A stretch of DNA of 64,000 bases, taken from NCBI GenBank assembly GCA_027486755.1, contig JAIXOM010000054.1:186001-250000 (forward strand), in the 5' to 3' direction. The translations under genes and the position numbers were made by a program. Positions 1-8,508 of the stretch are shown piece by piece (position 1 is the first letter of the stretch; the number at the start of each line of letters is the position of its first letter). The stretch comes from Comamonadaceae bacterium. GTDB lineage: Bacteria; Pseudomonadota; Gammaproteobacteria; Burkholderiales; Burkholderiaceae_C. The notes beneath the pieces were generated by a model. That model was not told the DNA's origin. It saw only the letters and a list, made by a program, of their open reading frames with translations, and did not search any database.

Positions 1-693
1 ACGTTTCCACATCTCCCAGGGCCTTTGCAAATGGGTGTCGTTCATGGCCGATGTGGCCTGGGCCTCGCCGTCGGTCAGGAAATTGATCTCACCGAGCCGC
101 ATGGCCTCCATTTGCAGGCGGGCGGTTTTTTCGGTGTAGATGGCGCGAAACACCGACTGCTTGATGCTCTGACCGGCCGTCACACTGCCGTGGCCTCGCA
201 TCAAGGCCACGCTGGCCGAGCCCAGCACCTGGGCCAAGGAGCGGCCCAGCGCCTGGCTGCTGATCAAAAGGTCGGTGCTTTCGCCGGCGCTGTGGCGGAT
301 CTCGTAGACCGGGGTCACTGCGCCCAGGAAGCCGCTCATATGGCAGATGGGGCGCAGGCGCGCGCCGGTCACGCCGAAGGGAATGATGGACGGCGAATGG
401 CTGTGCACCACCGAGTGCACATCCGGCCGGGCGGCATAGATGGCACTGTGGATGAAGCGCTCGACATAGGTGCGGCGGCCTTGTTCGTCGTGCACCACGC
501 CATCAAGGTCGACTTGCAGCAAATCAGCGGCCGTCACCAGGCCTGGGGCCATGCTGCGGGCAATGAAAAACCGATCGGGGTGCTGCGGATGCCGCACGCT
601 GATATGGCCAAAGCCATCGAGCACACCTTCGTTGACTAAGATGCGATTGGCAACGGCCAGGTCCTGCAGCAGATCGTTCAGAGCCTCGTCCAT
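1..693 (-). CDS. class II aldolase/adducin family protein, 3' end cut by window edge
   Basis: The ATG lies 2 bp after the stop of the upstream Bug gene, and the frame stays open to base 1, so 231 codons are visible without a stop. The His-rich metal site is seen as HSHS near residue 103 and a second GHG motif near residue 170. This is the zinc-dependent class II aldolase/adducin fold (fuculose-phosphate aldolase, ribulose-phosphate epimerase). The overall sequence (N-terminal NRILVNEG, DGFGHISVRHP, later RPWEMWK) resembles the decarboxylase branch acting on hydroxy-carboxy-muconic semialdehyde or dihydroxyphthalate. That assignment is from memory and not proven. It probably shares a transcript with the Bug gene and may act on a ring-derived acid. 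Confidence 0.85.
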   Translation of the reverse strand, partial: MDEALNDLLQDLAVANRILVNEGVLDGFGHISVRHPQHPDRFFIARSMAPGLVTAADLLQVDLDGVVHDEQGRRTYVERFIHSAIYAARPDVHSVVHSHSPSIIPFGVTGARLRPICHMSGFLGAVTPVYEIRHSAGESTDLLISSQALGRSLAQVLGSASVALMRGHGSVTAGQSIKQSVFRAIYTEKTARLQMEAMRLGEINFLTDGEAQATSAMNDTHLQRPWEMWKR

Positions 694-695
694 TT

Positions 696-1664
696 TTATT
701 CCGCCTTGATGTTGGCCTGGGTTGCGACCCGGCTCCAGCGCGCGATTTCCGCGCGCATGAACTCGTTGCCTTCTTCAGGCGATGTGAAAAAGGGCTCAAA
801 ACCCAGTTTGGCCAAGCGATCGGCCATATCAGGTGAGCGGCCGACCTGCACGAAGGCTTCGCTGAGTTTTTTGACCACCGCAGCCGGCGTTCCTGCTGGC
901 GCATACAGCGCAAACCAGTTGGTGAAATCCAGATCCTTGAAGCCGAGCTCAGCAAATGTGGGGGTTTGGGGCAGGGCCGGGGTTCTTTGCGGCAAGGCCA
1001 AGCCCAAAGCGCGGATGCGGCCATCCCTGATATAGGGCAGAGCATTTTGCAGAGGACTGAACATGTAATTGAGCTGCCCACTGACCAGGTCGGTCATGGC
1101 CTGCGACTGCCCCTTATAGGGAATGTGGTTACCGCTGATGCCGGTTCTTTGCCCAAACAACTCGCTTTGCAAATGCTGCGGGCTGCCGATGCCGGCCGAG
1201 CCGTAGTTGAGCGCGCCCGGCTTTTGCTTGAGCGCATCGATGAACTCAGCCACCGTCTTGACGTTAAAGCTCGGGTGAACCACCAGCACCACGCTGGTCT
1301 GCCCCACCAGGGTCACCGCCTGCAGGTCCTTGATCAGGTCATAGGGCAGCTTGCGAAACACCGCGACATTGGTAGCAATCGTTGCCGGTGAAAGCAGCAA
1401 GGTGTAGCCGTCAGGCGCCGCCTTGGCCACCGCCTGCACGCCGATATTGCCACCGGCGCCCAGGATGTTTTCGACCACCACCGCTTGGCCCAGCAGATCT
1501 CCCGCCTTTTGTCCGAGCGTGCGGGCCAGCAGATCGGTGCCGCCACCGGCAGCCACCGGCACCACGATCTTGATGGGCTTGATGGGGAAGGGCTGGGCGT
1601 GGGCGCTGATGGCACTGACGGCCGCAACAAGCGTCAGGGTTTGGAGGAGGATTCGTCGGATCAT
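696..1664 (-). CDS. Bug family tripartite tricarboxylate transporter substrate-binding protein
   Basis: A 322-residue periplasmic binding protein of the Bug/TctC family, greatly expanded in Burkholderiales, that captures organic acids. It has a Sec signal peptide (MIRRILLQTLTLVAAVSAIS, cleavage near AHA-QP). It shows the family marks PIKIVVPVAAGGGTDLLAR, the Gly-rich GAGGNIG near residue 70, and NYGSAGIGSPQH. The ATG at 1664 is chosen over a TTG two codons upstream because an AAAGAAAG element sits about 7 nt before it. No TctA/TctB membrane partners are nearby, as is usual for orphan Bug proteins. It is 96 bp downstream of the ferredoxin reductase and 2 bp upstream of the class II aldolase, so it may be the tail of the P450 operon. 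Confidence 0.92.
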   Translation of the reverse strand: MIRRILLQTLTLVAAVSAISAHAQPFPIKPIKIVVPVAAGGGTDLLARTLGQKAGDLLGQAVVVENILGAGGNIGVQAVAKAAPDGYTLLLSPATIATNVAVFRKLPYDLIKDLQAVTLVGQTSVVLVVHPSFNVKTVAEFIDALKQKPGALNYGSAGIGSPQHLQSELFGQRTGISGNHIPYKGQSQAMTDLVSGQLNYMFSPLQNALPYIRDGRIRALGLALPQRTPALPQTPTFAELGFKDLDFTNWFALYAPAGTPAAVVKKLSEAFVQVGRSPDMADRLAKLGFEPFFTSPEEGNEFMRAEIARWSRVATQANIKAE

Positions 1665-1760
1665 GATCAAACTTTCTTTTGAAGACAGGGTCCATCGCGA
1701 AGGCTTGAGCTGCGCGACCCCCGGATTGTGGCCTTATCCTGCGCGCTTTGGCGCCAAGCC

Positions 1761-2981
1761 CTAAGCCGATGGCTGCAGCGAGCGCAAGGATATGCCCGCG
1801 TCGACCACCTGAGCAGGGTCGGGTGAGAAGCCTGCCTCTAGCCACTTGCGCGCGACCATGAAGTCGGCAGGCGCATTGACGGACTCCACGCAGCGCAGCC
1901 GGCTTTGCTGGAAATGAAACAGGCTGAAAGCACCAGGCTGAGGCCCCTGGCGCCGCAGAGTCTGCATGGCCCCAGCATCAAGCAGGCCGACCATCTGTAA
2001 CCGCATGGCACCTTGTTCAGACCAAAACCAGGGTGTTGGCCGGTAAACGGCGGTGCCACCGAGCAGGGTCGCGGCTGCCACCCGGGCCTGATCCAGGGCG
2101 TTCTGGATGGACTCCAGCCGCCATCGACGCGCACCCATTGGAAACTGCGCGCAATCGCCTATCGCCAAAATATCCGGGTCACTGGTGCGCATGCCGTCAT
2201 TGACCTGCACACCATCATCACAGGCCAGGCCCGCCGCCTGCGCCAACTCAATATGGGGCACAGCGCCTATGGCCAGCAGCAGCAGCTCTACCTCGCGCGC
2301 TCCAGCGGGCATGCTCAGACGAAGCAGCCGGCCCTCATGCAGAACCGGCGGCCCCAGTTCGGCCTCCAATTCAATGGTGATGCCAGCGGCGCGGTGCTGC
2401 TCCAGCACGTGGGCCGATAGAGCTGCAGAGACTGCGCGCCCCATTAGCCGCTGGCCGACCTCCAGTACCGTGACCGTCTTGCCCAAAGCGGCACAGGTGG
2501 CGGCCACCTCCAGGCCGATGAAGCCGCCGCCAAGCACCGTGACCGCCTTACAGGCGCTCAAAGCTAGGCGCAGCTCACGCGCATCCTGCGCGCTGCGCAG
2601 CAGCCGCACATTGGCTGCGTTGCAGGGCCAGCCCGGCAGGGTGCGCGCTCGCGTGCCGGTGGCCAATACGAGCTGCCCATAAGCCAGCCTAGCTCCACTG
2701 TCCAGGACCACCGCCTTGGCCTGGCGGTCTATGGCCTGCACCGCCTGCCCCAAATTCAGTTGCACGCCGGCGTTTTCAAACCAGCTTGCCTCGCGCAGGA
2801 GCTGGGTGGGATCTTCTGCCTTTTTCAGAAACGTCTTGGACAGGGGCGGGCGCTGATAGGGCAGCTCCGGCTCCTGCCCCAGCAGATGAACCCGGCTCCC
2901 CTGGCCGGCATCGACCAGGCAGGCGCAAAGCTGCACCGCCGCATGTCCGGCGCCAACGATCACGATGGAGTCTTCAGTCAC
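1761..2981 (-). CDS. FAD-dependent NAD(P)H ferredoxin reductase of a class I P450 system
   Basis: A 406-residue flavoprotein that passes electrons from NAD(P)H to the [2Fe-2S] ferredoxin encoded two genes upstream. It has an N-terminal FAD site VIVGAGHAAVQ (residues 7-17), a central pyridine-nucleotide site VLGGGFIGLEVA near residue 150, and the second FAD motif ILAIGDCAQFP near residue 270. It then has the C-terminal dimerisation-like domain of the putidaredoxin/rubredoxin reductase group. The start is GTG, and its last bases form a 4-nt GTGA overlap with the MarR stop, which implies translational coupling. Together with the P450 and ferredoxin it makes a complete electron chain. NADH is more likely than NADPH by family analogy, but that is not visible here. 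Confidence 0.92.
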   Translation of the reverse strand: MTEDSIVIVGAGHAAVQLCACLVDAGQGSRVHLLGQEPELPYQRPPLSKTFLKKAEDPTQLLREASWFENAGVQLNLGQAVQAIDRQAKAVVLDSGARLAYGQLVLATGTRARTLPGWPCNAANVRLLRSAQDARELRLALSACKAVTVLGGGFIGLEVAATCAALGKTVTVLEVGQRLMGRAVSAALSAHVLEQHRAAGITIELEAELGPPVLHEGRLLRLSMPAGAREVELLLLAIGAVPHIELAQAAGLACDDGVQVNDGMRTSDPDILAIGDCAQFPMGARRWRLESIQNALDQARVAAATLLGGTAVYRPTPWFWSEQGAMRLQMVGLLDAGAMQTLRRQGPQPGAFSLFHFQQSRLRCVESVNAPADFMVARKWLEAGFSPDPAQVVDAGISLRSLQPSA

Positions 2982-3526
2982 GGCTGGTCCGCGGCTTGAG
3001 ACTCCCGGCTGGTGCGCTTGCGCATCGCATGAGGATGGCGTTGCTGCAAATAGCGGCGGGTTGCCTCCTCGACCGAGGGCAGGTTGTCATGCAGGCGATG
3101 CAACAAATCCACGAGCAGCTCGCGCTCGGCGGGCGACAAGGGGTTGAGCAGGGCGCGCTCCCTCTCCAGCGCCAGTTCGCGGATTTCATCGTGCAGGGCT
3201 TGCCCTTTGGCTGTGAGCGTGGCCAGCCTGAGGCGGCCGTCTTTGGCGTCCAGCGCCATGGTGATCAGGCCCTCGGCCTGCATGCGCTTGAAGGTGCGGC
3301 TGGCCGAGGCCTTGTCCATGCCGATCACGCGGCATGCATATTGGGCCGACATCGTGCGCTCGATGGCCAGCAGCACCAGCAGGCGCCAGGTCTCGATGCC
3401 GGTGCCAAAGGCTGTGAGGTAGGCTTGCGAAGCGCCGCCCGAGAGCTTGTTGGAAATCCAAGTCAGGTAGCCCGGAACATAGCGGTCCAGGTTGATCACG
3501 GCCACAGGCTCTTGCGAAGCCGTCAT
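2978..3526 (-). CDS. MarR family transcriptional regulator
   Basis: A 182-residue winged-helix regulator. Residues about 45-110 hold the MarR DNA-binding region (TMSAQYACRVIGMDKASASR followed by a wing with KDGRLRLATLT). Longer in-frame starts exist, but the ATG chosen forms a 4-nt ATGA overlap with the ferredoxin stop and removes a low-complexity extension that would lie inside the ferredoxin gene. MarR proteins of aromatic catabolic operons usually repress until an aromatic acid or its CoA ester binds. Here the gene sits inside the P450 operon between ferredoxin and reductase, so it is probably autoregulatory. A 13-bp palindrome upstream of the first transporter gene (9785-9797) is a candidate operator, which is inference. 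Confidence 0.88.
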   Translation of the reverse strand: MTASQEPVAVINLDRYVPGYLTWISNKLSGGASQAYLTAFGTGIETWRLLVLLAIERTMSAQYACRVIGMDKASASRTFKRMQAEGLITMALDAKDGRLRLATLTAKGQALHDEIRELALERERALLNPLSPAERELLVDLLHRLHDNLPSVEEATRRYLQQRHPHAMRKRTSRESQAADQP

Positions 3527-3846
3527 TGCTGGGTGGCGGGCAGCCTGACCACCAGCCCATCCAGCCCGGCATGCACTTTGATCTGGCAAGACAGCCGGCT
3601 TTCGGGGCGCCTCTCGCTGCTGGTGCATTCGAGCATTTCAAGCTCGTTGGGCAGCGCGGGCTGCACCTTGTCAGCCCAGGCCGGGTCCACGTACACATGG
3701 CAGGTGGCGCACATGGCCGAGCCGCCGCACTCGCCGACGATACCGCGCAGGCCGGCTGACACCGCCGCTTGCATGACACTGTGGCCCTCGGGCACTTCGA
3801 GGGGCATGGCTGTGCCGTCGTGGGCAATCAAATGAATCACTAGCAT
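3523..3846 (-). CDS. [2Fe-2S] ferredoxin, adrenodoxin/putidaredoxin type
   Basis: A 107-residue soluble ferredoxin that shuttles electrons from the reductase to the P450. The cluster ligands fit the adrenodoxin pattern: C40, C46, C49 (C-x5-C-x2-C) and C87. The CHVYVDPAW segment and acidic patch are typical of P450 partners such as putidaredoxin and palustrisredoxin. C74 is an extra cysteine outside the pattern. The gene begins 27 bp after the P450 stop and overlaps the MarR start by 4 nt. No strong Shine-Dalgarno precedes its ATG, so coupling to the P450 may matter. Confidence 0.95.
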   Translation of the reverse strand: MLVIHLIAHDGTAMPLEVPEGHSVMQAAVSAGLRGIVGECGGSAMCATCHVYVDPAWADKVQPALPNELEMLECTSSERRPESRLSCQIKVHAGLDGLVVRLPATQQ

Positions 3847-3873
3847 AGGTTTAAAAGGGAATGAAGGCCAAGC

Positions 3874-5100
3874 TCAGGCGGGCGTCAAACGCAAGGGCAG
3901 CGAGCTCAGGGCCCGCAAAGTGTTGTTCAGGCGGCGGGTGGGCTGGCCCGCAAGTTCCAAGCGCTTAAAGCGCTTGGCCAAGGCAGCAAGGATGAGCTCG
4001 CCTTCTAGCCGGGCCACCACTTGGCCGACGCAGCCGTGGATGCCCGAGCCAAAAGCCATGTGGCCGGTGGGCCGACGCTCAATGTCAAAGCGCTCGGGGT
4101 CAGGCCACTGGCGCTCGTCACGGTTGGCCGCTGCGAGCGATGCCAGTACTTTGGAGCCCGCAGGAATGGGCACGCCAGCGAGCAACACATCGCGCGAGGT
4201 GGTGCGAAAAAAGGTTTGCACGGCGGACTCGAAGCGCAGCGCTTCTTCAAATGCCGTGCGCGCCAAGCCCGGGTCGGCGTGCAACTTGGCATAAGCCTCG
4301 GGGTGGCTGGCCAGGCACCACAAGGCGTTGCCTATCCCGTTGACGGTGGTGTCCACCCCGGCCGACAAAAACGAGCGAACCAGCATGGGCGCCTCGTCTT
4401 GGCTAATTTCCCCCGCATCGGCAGCTTGGTAAATCAAGTCGCCAAAGCCGCCAGCTTGGAGCATGTGGCGCTGGCAATGGGCCATGATCCAGGCGGTGAC
4501 CGGCTGAACTTTTTCGGCCGATCGTGCCAGCAGCTCATTGCGGGGACCCACCGCATTGAAGACCATGTCGCCGTAAAGCAGCAAGTTCTCGCGGCCCTGG
4601 GACTCCAGGCCCACAGCATCGGGAAACACCTTGAGCGGGTAGGCCTCGGCCACCTGCCCAATGCCGTCCACCACTTGGCCGGCCTGAACTGCAGCCAGCA
4701 ACTCGTCCAGCAAGCGGTCGGCCTCTAGGACGAAGCTGGCGCGAATCAGCATCACTGACCGGGGAGACAAAATGCGCGAGAGCACGGTGCGGGCTCGCGT
4801 GTGGTCGGGCGGGTCGGCCTCCAAAATCAGGCTCTTGGGCCGAAAGGGCGGCTCTTTATTGAAGTTGGCCAAGCCCACGCCTGCCGAGGAAATGTAGGCC
4901 TCGTGGTCGTTGAGCACCTCGCGCACTTGCTCATGGCGCCCCGTGACGTAAATGCCGTGCTTGGGCATCCACACCACGGGACCGGCCTCGCGCAGGCGGG
5001 CATGGTAGGGGTAGGGGTCGTCCAGCAGCGCCATGGAAAATGGGTCCAGGTCCAGCACGGGCACGCCAGCGGGGGCTGCCACCAAGTCTTGTTCAGTCAT
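3874..5100 (-). CDS. cytochrome P450, CYP199A-like (candidate para-substituted benzoate O-demethylase)
   Basis: A 408-residue soluble P450. It has the I-helix SAGVDTT (residues 246-252, acid-alcohol pair D250/T251), ExxR at E286-R289, and the heme-binding loop FGSGIHGCVGQ with C357 as thiolate ligand. The sequence closely matches what I recall of Rhodopseudomonas CYP199A2/A4. It keeps the residues that hold the substrate carboxylate there: R87 and S90 in the FRPKS motif, R242-S243 and S246 in VRSFLSAG. CYP199A enzymes oxidise 4-substituted benzoates and demethylate 4-methoxybenzoate to 4-hydroxybenzoate plus formaldehyde. The adjacent ferredoxin, reductase, aromatic-acid-type importer and frmA all support this. 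The exact substrate remains inference. Confidence 0.93.
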   Translation of the reverse strand: MTEQDLVAAPAGVPVLDLDPFSMALLDDPYPYHARLREAGPVVWMPKHGIYVTGRHEQVREVLNDHEAYISSAGVGLANFNKEPPFRPKSLILEADPPDHTRARTVLSRILSPRSVMLIRASFVLEADRLLDELLAAVQAGQVVDGIGQVAEAYPLKVFPDAVGLESQGRENLLLYGDMVFNAVGPRNELLARSAEKVQPVTAWIMAHCQRHMLQAGGFGDLIYQAADAGEISQDEAPMLVRSFLSAGVDTTVNGIGNALWCLASHPEAYAKLHADPGLARTAFEEALRFESAVQTFFRTTSRDVLLAGVPIPAGSKVLASLAAANRDERQWPDPERFDIERRPTGHMAFGSGIHGCVGQVVARLEGELILAALAKRFKRLELAGQPTRRLNNTLRALSSLPLRLTPA

Positions 5101-5127
5101 GGAGGGGCTTTCATTTTTTAGTTAGAT

Positions 5128-5838
5128 TCAGTGCGCGCCAGACACGCCCACATAGCGCTCCAGCACATCGGGCCGCTGGCTCAGGCTGTGGCTGTCCTCG
5201 CGGTGCACCACCGCGCCGTGCTCCAGCACGATGGCGTGTTCAGCAAAACGCAGCGCCGCCTCAACTTTTTGCTCCACCAAGACCACCGCCACGCCCGTGC
5301 TTTCGGCCAGCCGGGTGAAGGCGCCCATGAGCTCTTGGCAAATGATGGGCGCCAGCCCCTCCAAAGGCTCGTCAAGCAGCAGCAAGCGAGGCTGGCCCAG
5401 CAGCGTTCGCGCCACGCTGAGCATTTGCTGCTCGCCGCCCGAGAGCTGATGGCCCGCATTACGGCTGCGCTCGGCCAAGCGCGGAAACAACTCGTAGGCC
5501 TCTTGCACACAGCGCACGGACCGCCCCTTGAGGCCCGCAATTAAATTTTCTTCCACCGACAGGGAGGGGAAAATGTCGCGGGTTTGCGGCACATAGCCCA
5601 AGCCCGCATGCGCACGCTGACCCGGCCCTGTACGGTCCAGGCTGCGGCCGTCAAAGCTCACGGTGCCACGGCTGACATCGGCCAGCCCCATCAAGGCCTT
5701 CAGCAAGGTGGTTTTACCCACCCCGTTGCGGCCTATGAGCGCCAAGCGCGCGCCCGGATCCACCGCCAACTCAATGCCGTGCAAGACCTGCACCGGGCCG
5801 TAGCCAGCGTGCAGGTCGGTGACGTGCAGCAATGCCAT
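5128..5838 (-). CDS. branched-chain-type ABC transporter ATP-binding protein LivF
   Basis: A 236-residue cytoplasmic ATPase of the HAAT family. It has Walker A GRNGVGKTT near residue 36, signature LSGGEQQ near residue 134, and Walker B LLLLDEPLEGLAP. The LDEPLEGLAP variant is the usual LivF form. It forms the nucleotide-binding pair with LivG. Its ATG is 3 bp downstream of the livG stop. Because the operon also encodes a P450 system and no amino-acid metabolism, the transporter more likely imports an aromatic acid than leucine. Other livFGHMK-type importers carry benzoate and p-coumarate. Confidence 0.95.
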   Translation of the reverse strand: MALLHVTDLHAGYGPVQVLHGIELAVDPGARLALIGRNGVGKTTLLKALMGLADVSRGTVSFDGRSLDRTGPGQRAHAGLGYVPQTRDIFPSLSVEENLIAGLKGRSVRCVQEAYELFPRLAERSRNAGHQLSGGEQQMLSVARTLLGQPRLLLLDEPLEGLAPIICQELMGAFTRLAESTGVAVVLVEQKVEAALRFAEHAIVLEHGAVVHREDSHSLSQRPDVLERYVGVSGAH

Positions 5839-5841
5839 GGC

Positions 5842-6591
5842 TCAAGCCTCCTCGCCCAGATAAGCGGTCCGCACTGCCGGGTGCTTGCGAATGTGCTCGG
5901 GCGAGCCCTCGGCGAGTACCGCGCCGTCGGCCAACACCATCATGCGCCTGGCAAAGTTAAACACCAGATCCATATCGTGCTCAATCATCAAAATGGCCAG
6001 GTCTGTGGGCAAGCTGGCAAGGGCACCCAGCACCACCTGCCGCTCGCCCGGGGGCACGCCGGCCATGGGCTCATCGAGCAGCAGCACGCGAGGACGCAAG
6101 GCCATGGCCAACGCAATTTCCACCAGCCGCTGCTCGCCATAGGCCAACGCCATCGGGGGGCGGGCGGCCAGACCCTGCAGTTGCAGGCAGCTCAAAATAG
6201 TCATGGCCTCAGCCTGTACCTCGGGGTAGGCGCGCAGGGGTTTCCAGAGCCGGCCTGAGCTGGCTTGGCGCTCGTGAATAGCCATTTCCACCTGCAAGTG
6301 CACAGGCAAGGTGGGCGCCAGCTGGGTGATTTGAAATGTCCGCACCAAGCCCCGCTTGACACGCTGGGCCTGGCTCAGGCCGCTGACGTCTTCACCGCCC
6401 AAGAGCACCGTGCCCGCGCTGGGCGCCAATACCCCTGTGATGAGGTTGATCAGCGTAGTCTTGCCCGCACCGTTGGGGCCAATCAGGCCCACCTTGTCGC
6501 CCGCCATCAAGCGCAGGTTCACCTCGCGGGTGACGTGCAGGCCGCCAAAGGATTTGCACAGCGCGCGGGTTTCAAGCATGGGGGTGTTCAT
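5842..6591 (-). CDS. branched-chain-type ABC transporter ATP-binding protein LivG
   Basis: A 249-residue ATPase. It has Walker A GPNGAGKTT near residue 40, a degenerate signature ALAYGEQRLVEIA where LivG proteins carry S-Y-G-x-Q, Walker B RVLLLDEPMAGV, and the terminal H-loop MIEHDMDLVF. The ATG at 6591 is chosen because it makes a 4-nt ATGA overlap with the livM stop. An extended reading into livM has no similarity to the family. It pairs with LivF to energise import through LivH/LivM. Confidence 0.95.
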   Translation of the reverse strand: MNTPMLETRALCKSFGGLHVTREVNLRLMAGDKVGLIGPNGAGKTTLINLITGVLAPSAGTVLLGGEDVSGLSQAQRVKRGLVRTFQITQLAPTLPVHLQVEMAIHERQASSGRLWKPLRAYPEVQAEAMTILSCLQLQGLAARPPMALAYGEQRLVEIALAMALRPRVLLLDEPMAGVPPGERQVVLGALASLPTDLAILMIEHDMDLVFNFARRMMVLADGAVLAEGSPEHIRKHPAVRTAYLGEEA

Positions 6592-7589
6592 GCTGCCCCT
6601 CTTGAACTCGCTGGGCTTAGCGTACGCCGCGCACGGGCCATGCCCTGCGACAGCGCTTGGCTCCAGCGCTGCCGGGGCAACAAGACCATGAGCACCAGCA
6701 ACCCGCCAATGATGAACAGCCAGTGGTAAGGGTTCAGGGTAGACGCCCAGTGGTGAATAGACGAAAAAATCACCGTACCCGCCAGCGCGCCCCATACCGT
6801 ACCGGTGCCACCCAACACCAGCATGACCAGGGCCTCGGCCGAGAGCTCGAAGCCCAGCGTGTCAAGACCGACGATCTGCGCCACCTGCGCGGCCAGGGCG
6901 CCAGACACACCGGCAAACGCACCCGCCAAGGTGTAAAGCTTGAGCAGCTGCCAGCGGATGGCCGTGCCCAGCGCTGCCATGCGTTGGCGGTTTTGGTGAA
7001 TGCCCTGGCAGGCCAGGCCAAAGGGCGAAGCCATCAAGCGGCGCATCAGCCACAGGCTGATGAACATCACCGTAAAGCAATAGACAAAGGCCACCCGGCC
7101 GTGCAGGTCAAAAGAGGCCAGGCCCAGGATTTTTTGGATGGCAAAGCCCGACAAGCCGTCGTCGCCGCCCGTCCAGTCCCGGAGCTTGCTGGCCAAGTTC
7201 TGCGCAATTTGGCCGATGGCAATGGTGAGCATCAAAAAGGTCAGGCCCTCGTAGCGCAGCAAGAATAGGCCGCTGAGCAACGCCAGCACCGCGCCTGCAC
7301 ACGCACCCACCAGCAAGCCTATCAGCGGGTTGCCCGTCACATGCATGGCCAGCAAGCCCGCCGCATACGCACCCACGCCATACATGGCCGAGTGGCCCAG
7401 TGTGGCCAGGCCCCCGTAGCCCACCACCAGGTCCAGCGACATCACAAAAATGGCCAGCGCTGCAATGCGCGCGGCCATGGGCAGCTGGTCTGGAAAGAAA
7501 AAGTAAATCACCAGCGCCAGCGCCAGCAGCGCGGCATAGGGCAAGACCAAACGCCATACAGGCGGAACAGACGGCGGCAAACTAGACAT
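6588..7589 (-). CDS. branched-chain-type ABC transporter permease LivM
   Basis: A 333-residue inner-membrane permease with about eight to ten hydrophobic segments. It has the LivM hallmark GYGGLATLGHSAMYGVGAYA near residue 60 and the coupling region LGGTGTVWGALAGT near residue 260. It lies 19 bp after livH and overlaps livG by 4 nt, which indicates a single cistronic unit. Confidence 0.94.
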   Translation of the reverse strand: MSSLPPSVPPVWRLVLPYAALLALALVIYFFFPDQLPMAARIAALAIFVMSLDLVVGYGGLATLGHSAMYGVGAYAAGLLAMHVTGNPLIGLLVGACAGAVLALLSGLFLLRYEGLTFLMLTIAIGQIAQNLASKLRDWTGGDDGLSGFAIQKILGLASFDLHGRVAFVYCFTVMFISLWLMRRLMASPFGLACQGIHQNRQRMAALGTAIRWQLLKLYTLAGAFAGVSGALAAQVAQIVGLDTLGFELSAEALVMLVLGGTGTVWGALAGTVIFSSIHHWASTLNPYHWLFIIGGLLVLMVLLPRQRWSQALSQGMARARRTLSPASSRGAA

Positions 7590-7608
7590 GGTCGGGCGGC
7601 GCCTGGGT

Positions 7609-8475
7609 TCAGCCCCGCCTGGCTACCAGCAGCCCGTGCGGGCGCCAAGCCAGGAAAAGGGCCATGGTTAGAAAAAAGAGCAGGCTGCCCCATTCCGAGG
7701 CCACGTATTTGGTGGCCGTTTCAATGGTGCCCAGCACCACCGCCGCCACAGCAGAGCCAGCAATGCTGCCCATACCGCCCACGGCCACCACCACCAACAC
7801 CAACACCAGGTACTTGACCGGGTAATAAGGCTCCAACGGCATGAGCTCGGCGCCCAAAATGCCGCCCAAGCCCGCCAGCGCCGCTCCCACCCCAAAGGTC
7901 AGCGCATACACCCACTTCACCGGAATGCCTAAAGCGGCCGCCGCGCCGGTGTTGTCCACCGTGGCGCGCAACCAAATGCCAAAGCGCGATCGGCCCAGCA
8001 CCAGCGCGCTGAGCGCCAGCACCGCCAGGCCAGCGGCAATCACAAACAAACGCTGAGCGGGTAGCGTGCGAAAGCCCAAATCCACTGGGCCTTTAAGCCA
8101 GGCGGGCAAGGCAATGAGCTGCACCTCGGGTCCCACCAGCCAATTGGCGGTGGCCACAAACAAAAACGTCAGGCCAATGGTGAACAGCACCTGCTCGAGT
8201 TCGCTGCGCCTGTAAAGCCGGTGCAGCACCAGGGCTTCGAGCACGGCGCCCAGCAAGCCGGTGAGAACCACCGCCGCCAGCAGCCCCCAGCCAAACGGCC
8301 AGCCCTGTGCGCCCACCAGCCAGGCGGCCAGGTAGCCGCCTGTCATGGCAAAGGCGCCGTGGGCCAGGTTCACAAAACGCATGAGGCCCAGAGTGATGGA
8401 CAAGCCCACCGAAATGATGAACAGCACCATACCGTAGGCCAGGCCGTCAATCAAGATATTGGCCAGCAAGGTCAT
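7609..8475 (-). CDS. branched-chain-type ABC transporter permease LivH
   Basis: A 288-residue inner-membrane permease with roughly eight transmembrane segments. It has the LivH signature GLMRFVNLAHGAFAM near residue 30 and the EAA-like loop GGMGSIAGSAVAAVVLG near residue 235. It is located 33 bp after the binding-protein gene and 19 bp before livM. It forms the translocation channel with LivM. Confidence 0.94.
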   Translation of the reverse strand: MTLLANILIDGLAYGMVLFIISVGLSITLGLMRFVNLAHGAFAMTGGYLAAWLVGAQGWPFGWGLLAAVVLTGLLGAVLEALVLHRLYRRSELEQVLFTIGLTFLFVATANWLVGPEVQLIALPAWLKGPVDLGFRTLPAQRLFVIAAGLAVLALSALVLGRSRFGIWLRATVDNTGAAAALGIPVKWVYALTFGVGAALAGLGGILGAELMPLEPYYPVKYLVLVLVVVAVGGMGSIAGSAVAAVVLGTIETATKYVASEWGSLLFFLTMALFLAWRPHGLLVARRG

Positions 8476-8508
8476 GGTCCGTCGCCCCCGGGCTGCATGC
8501 GTTCAGGT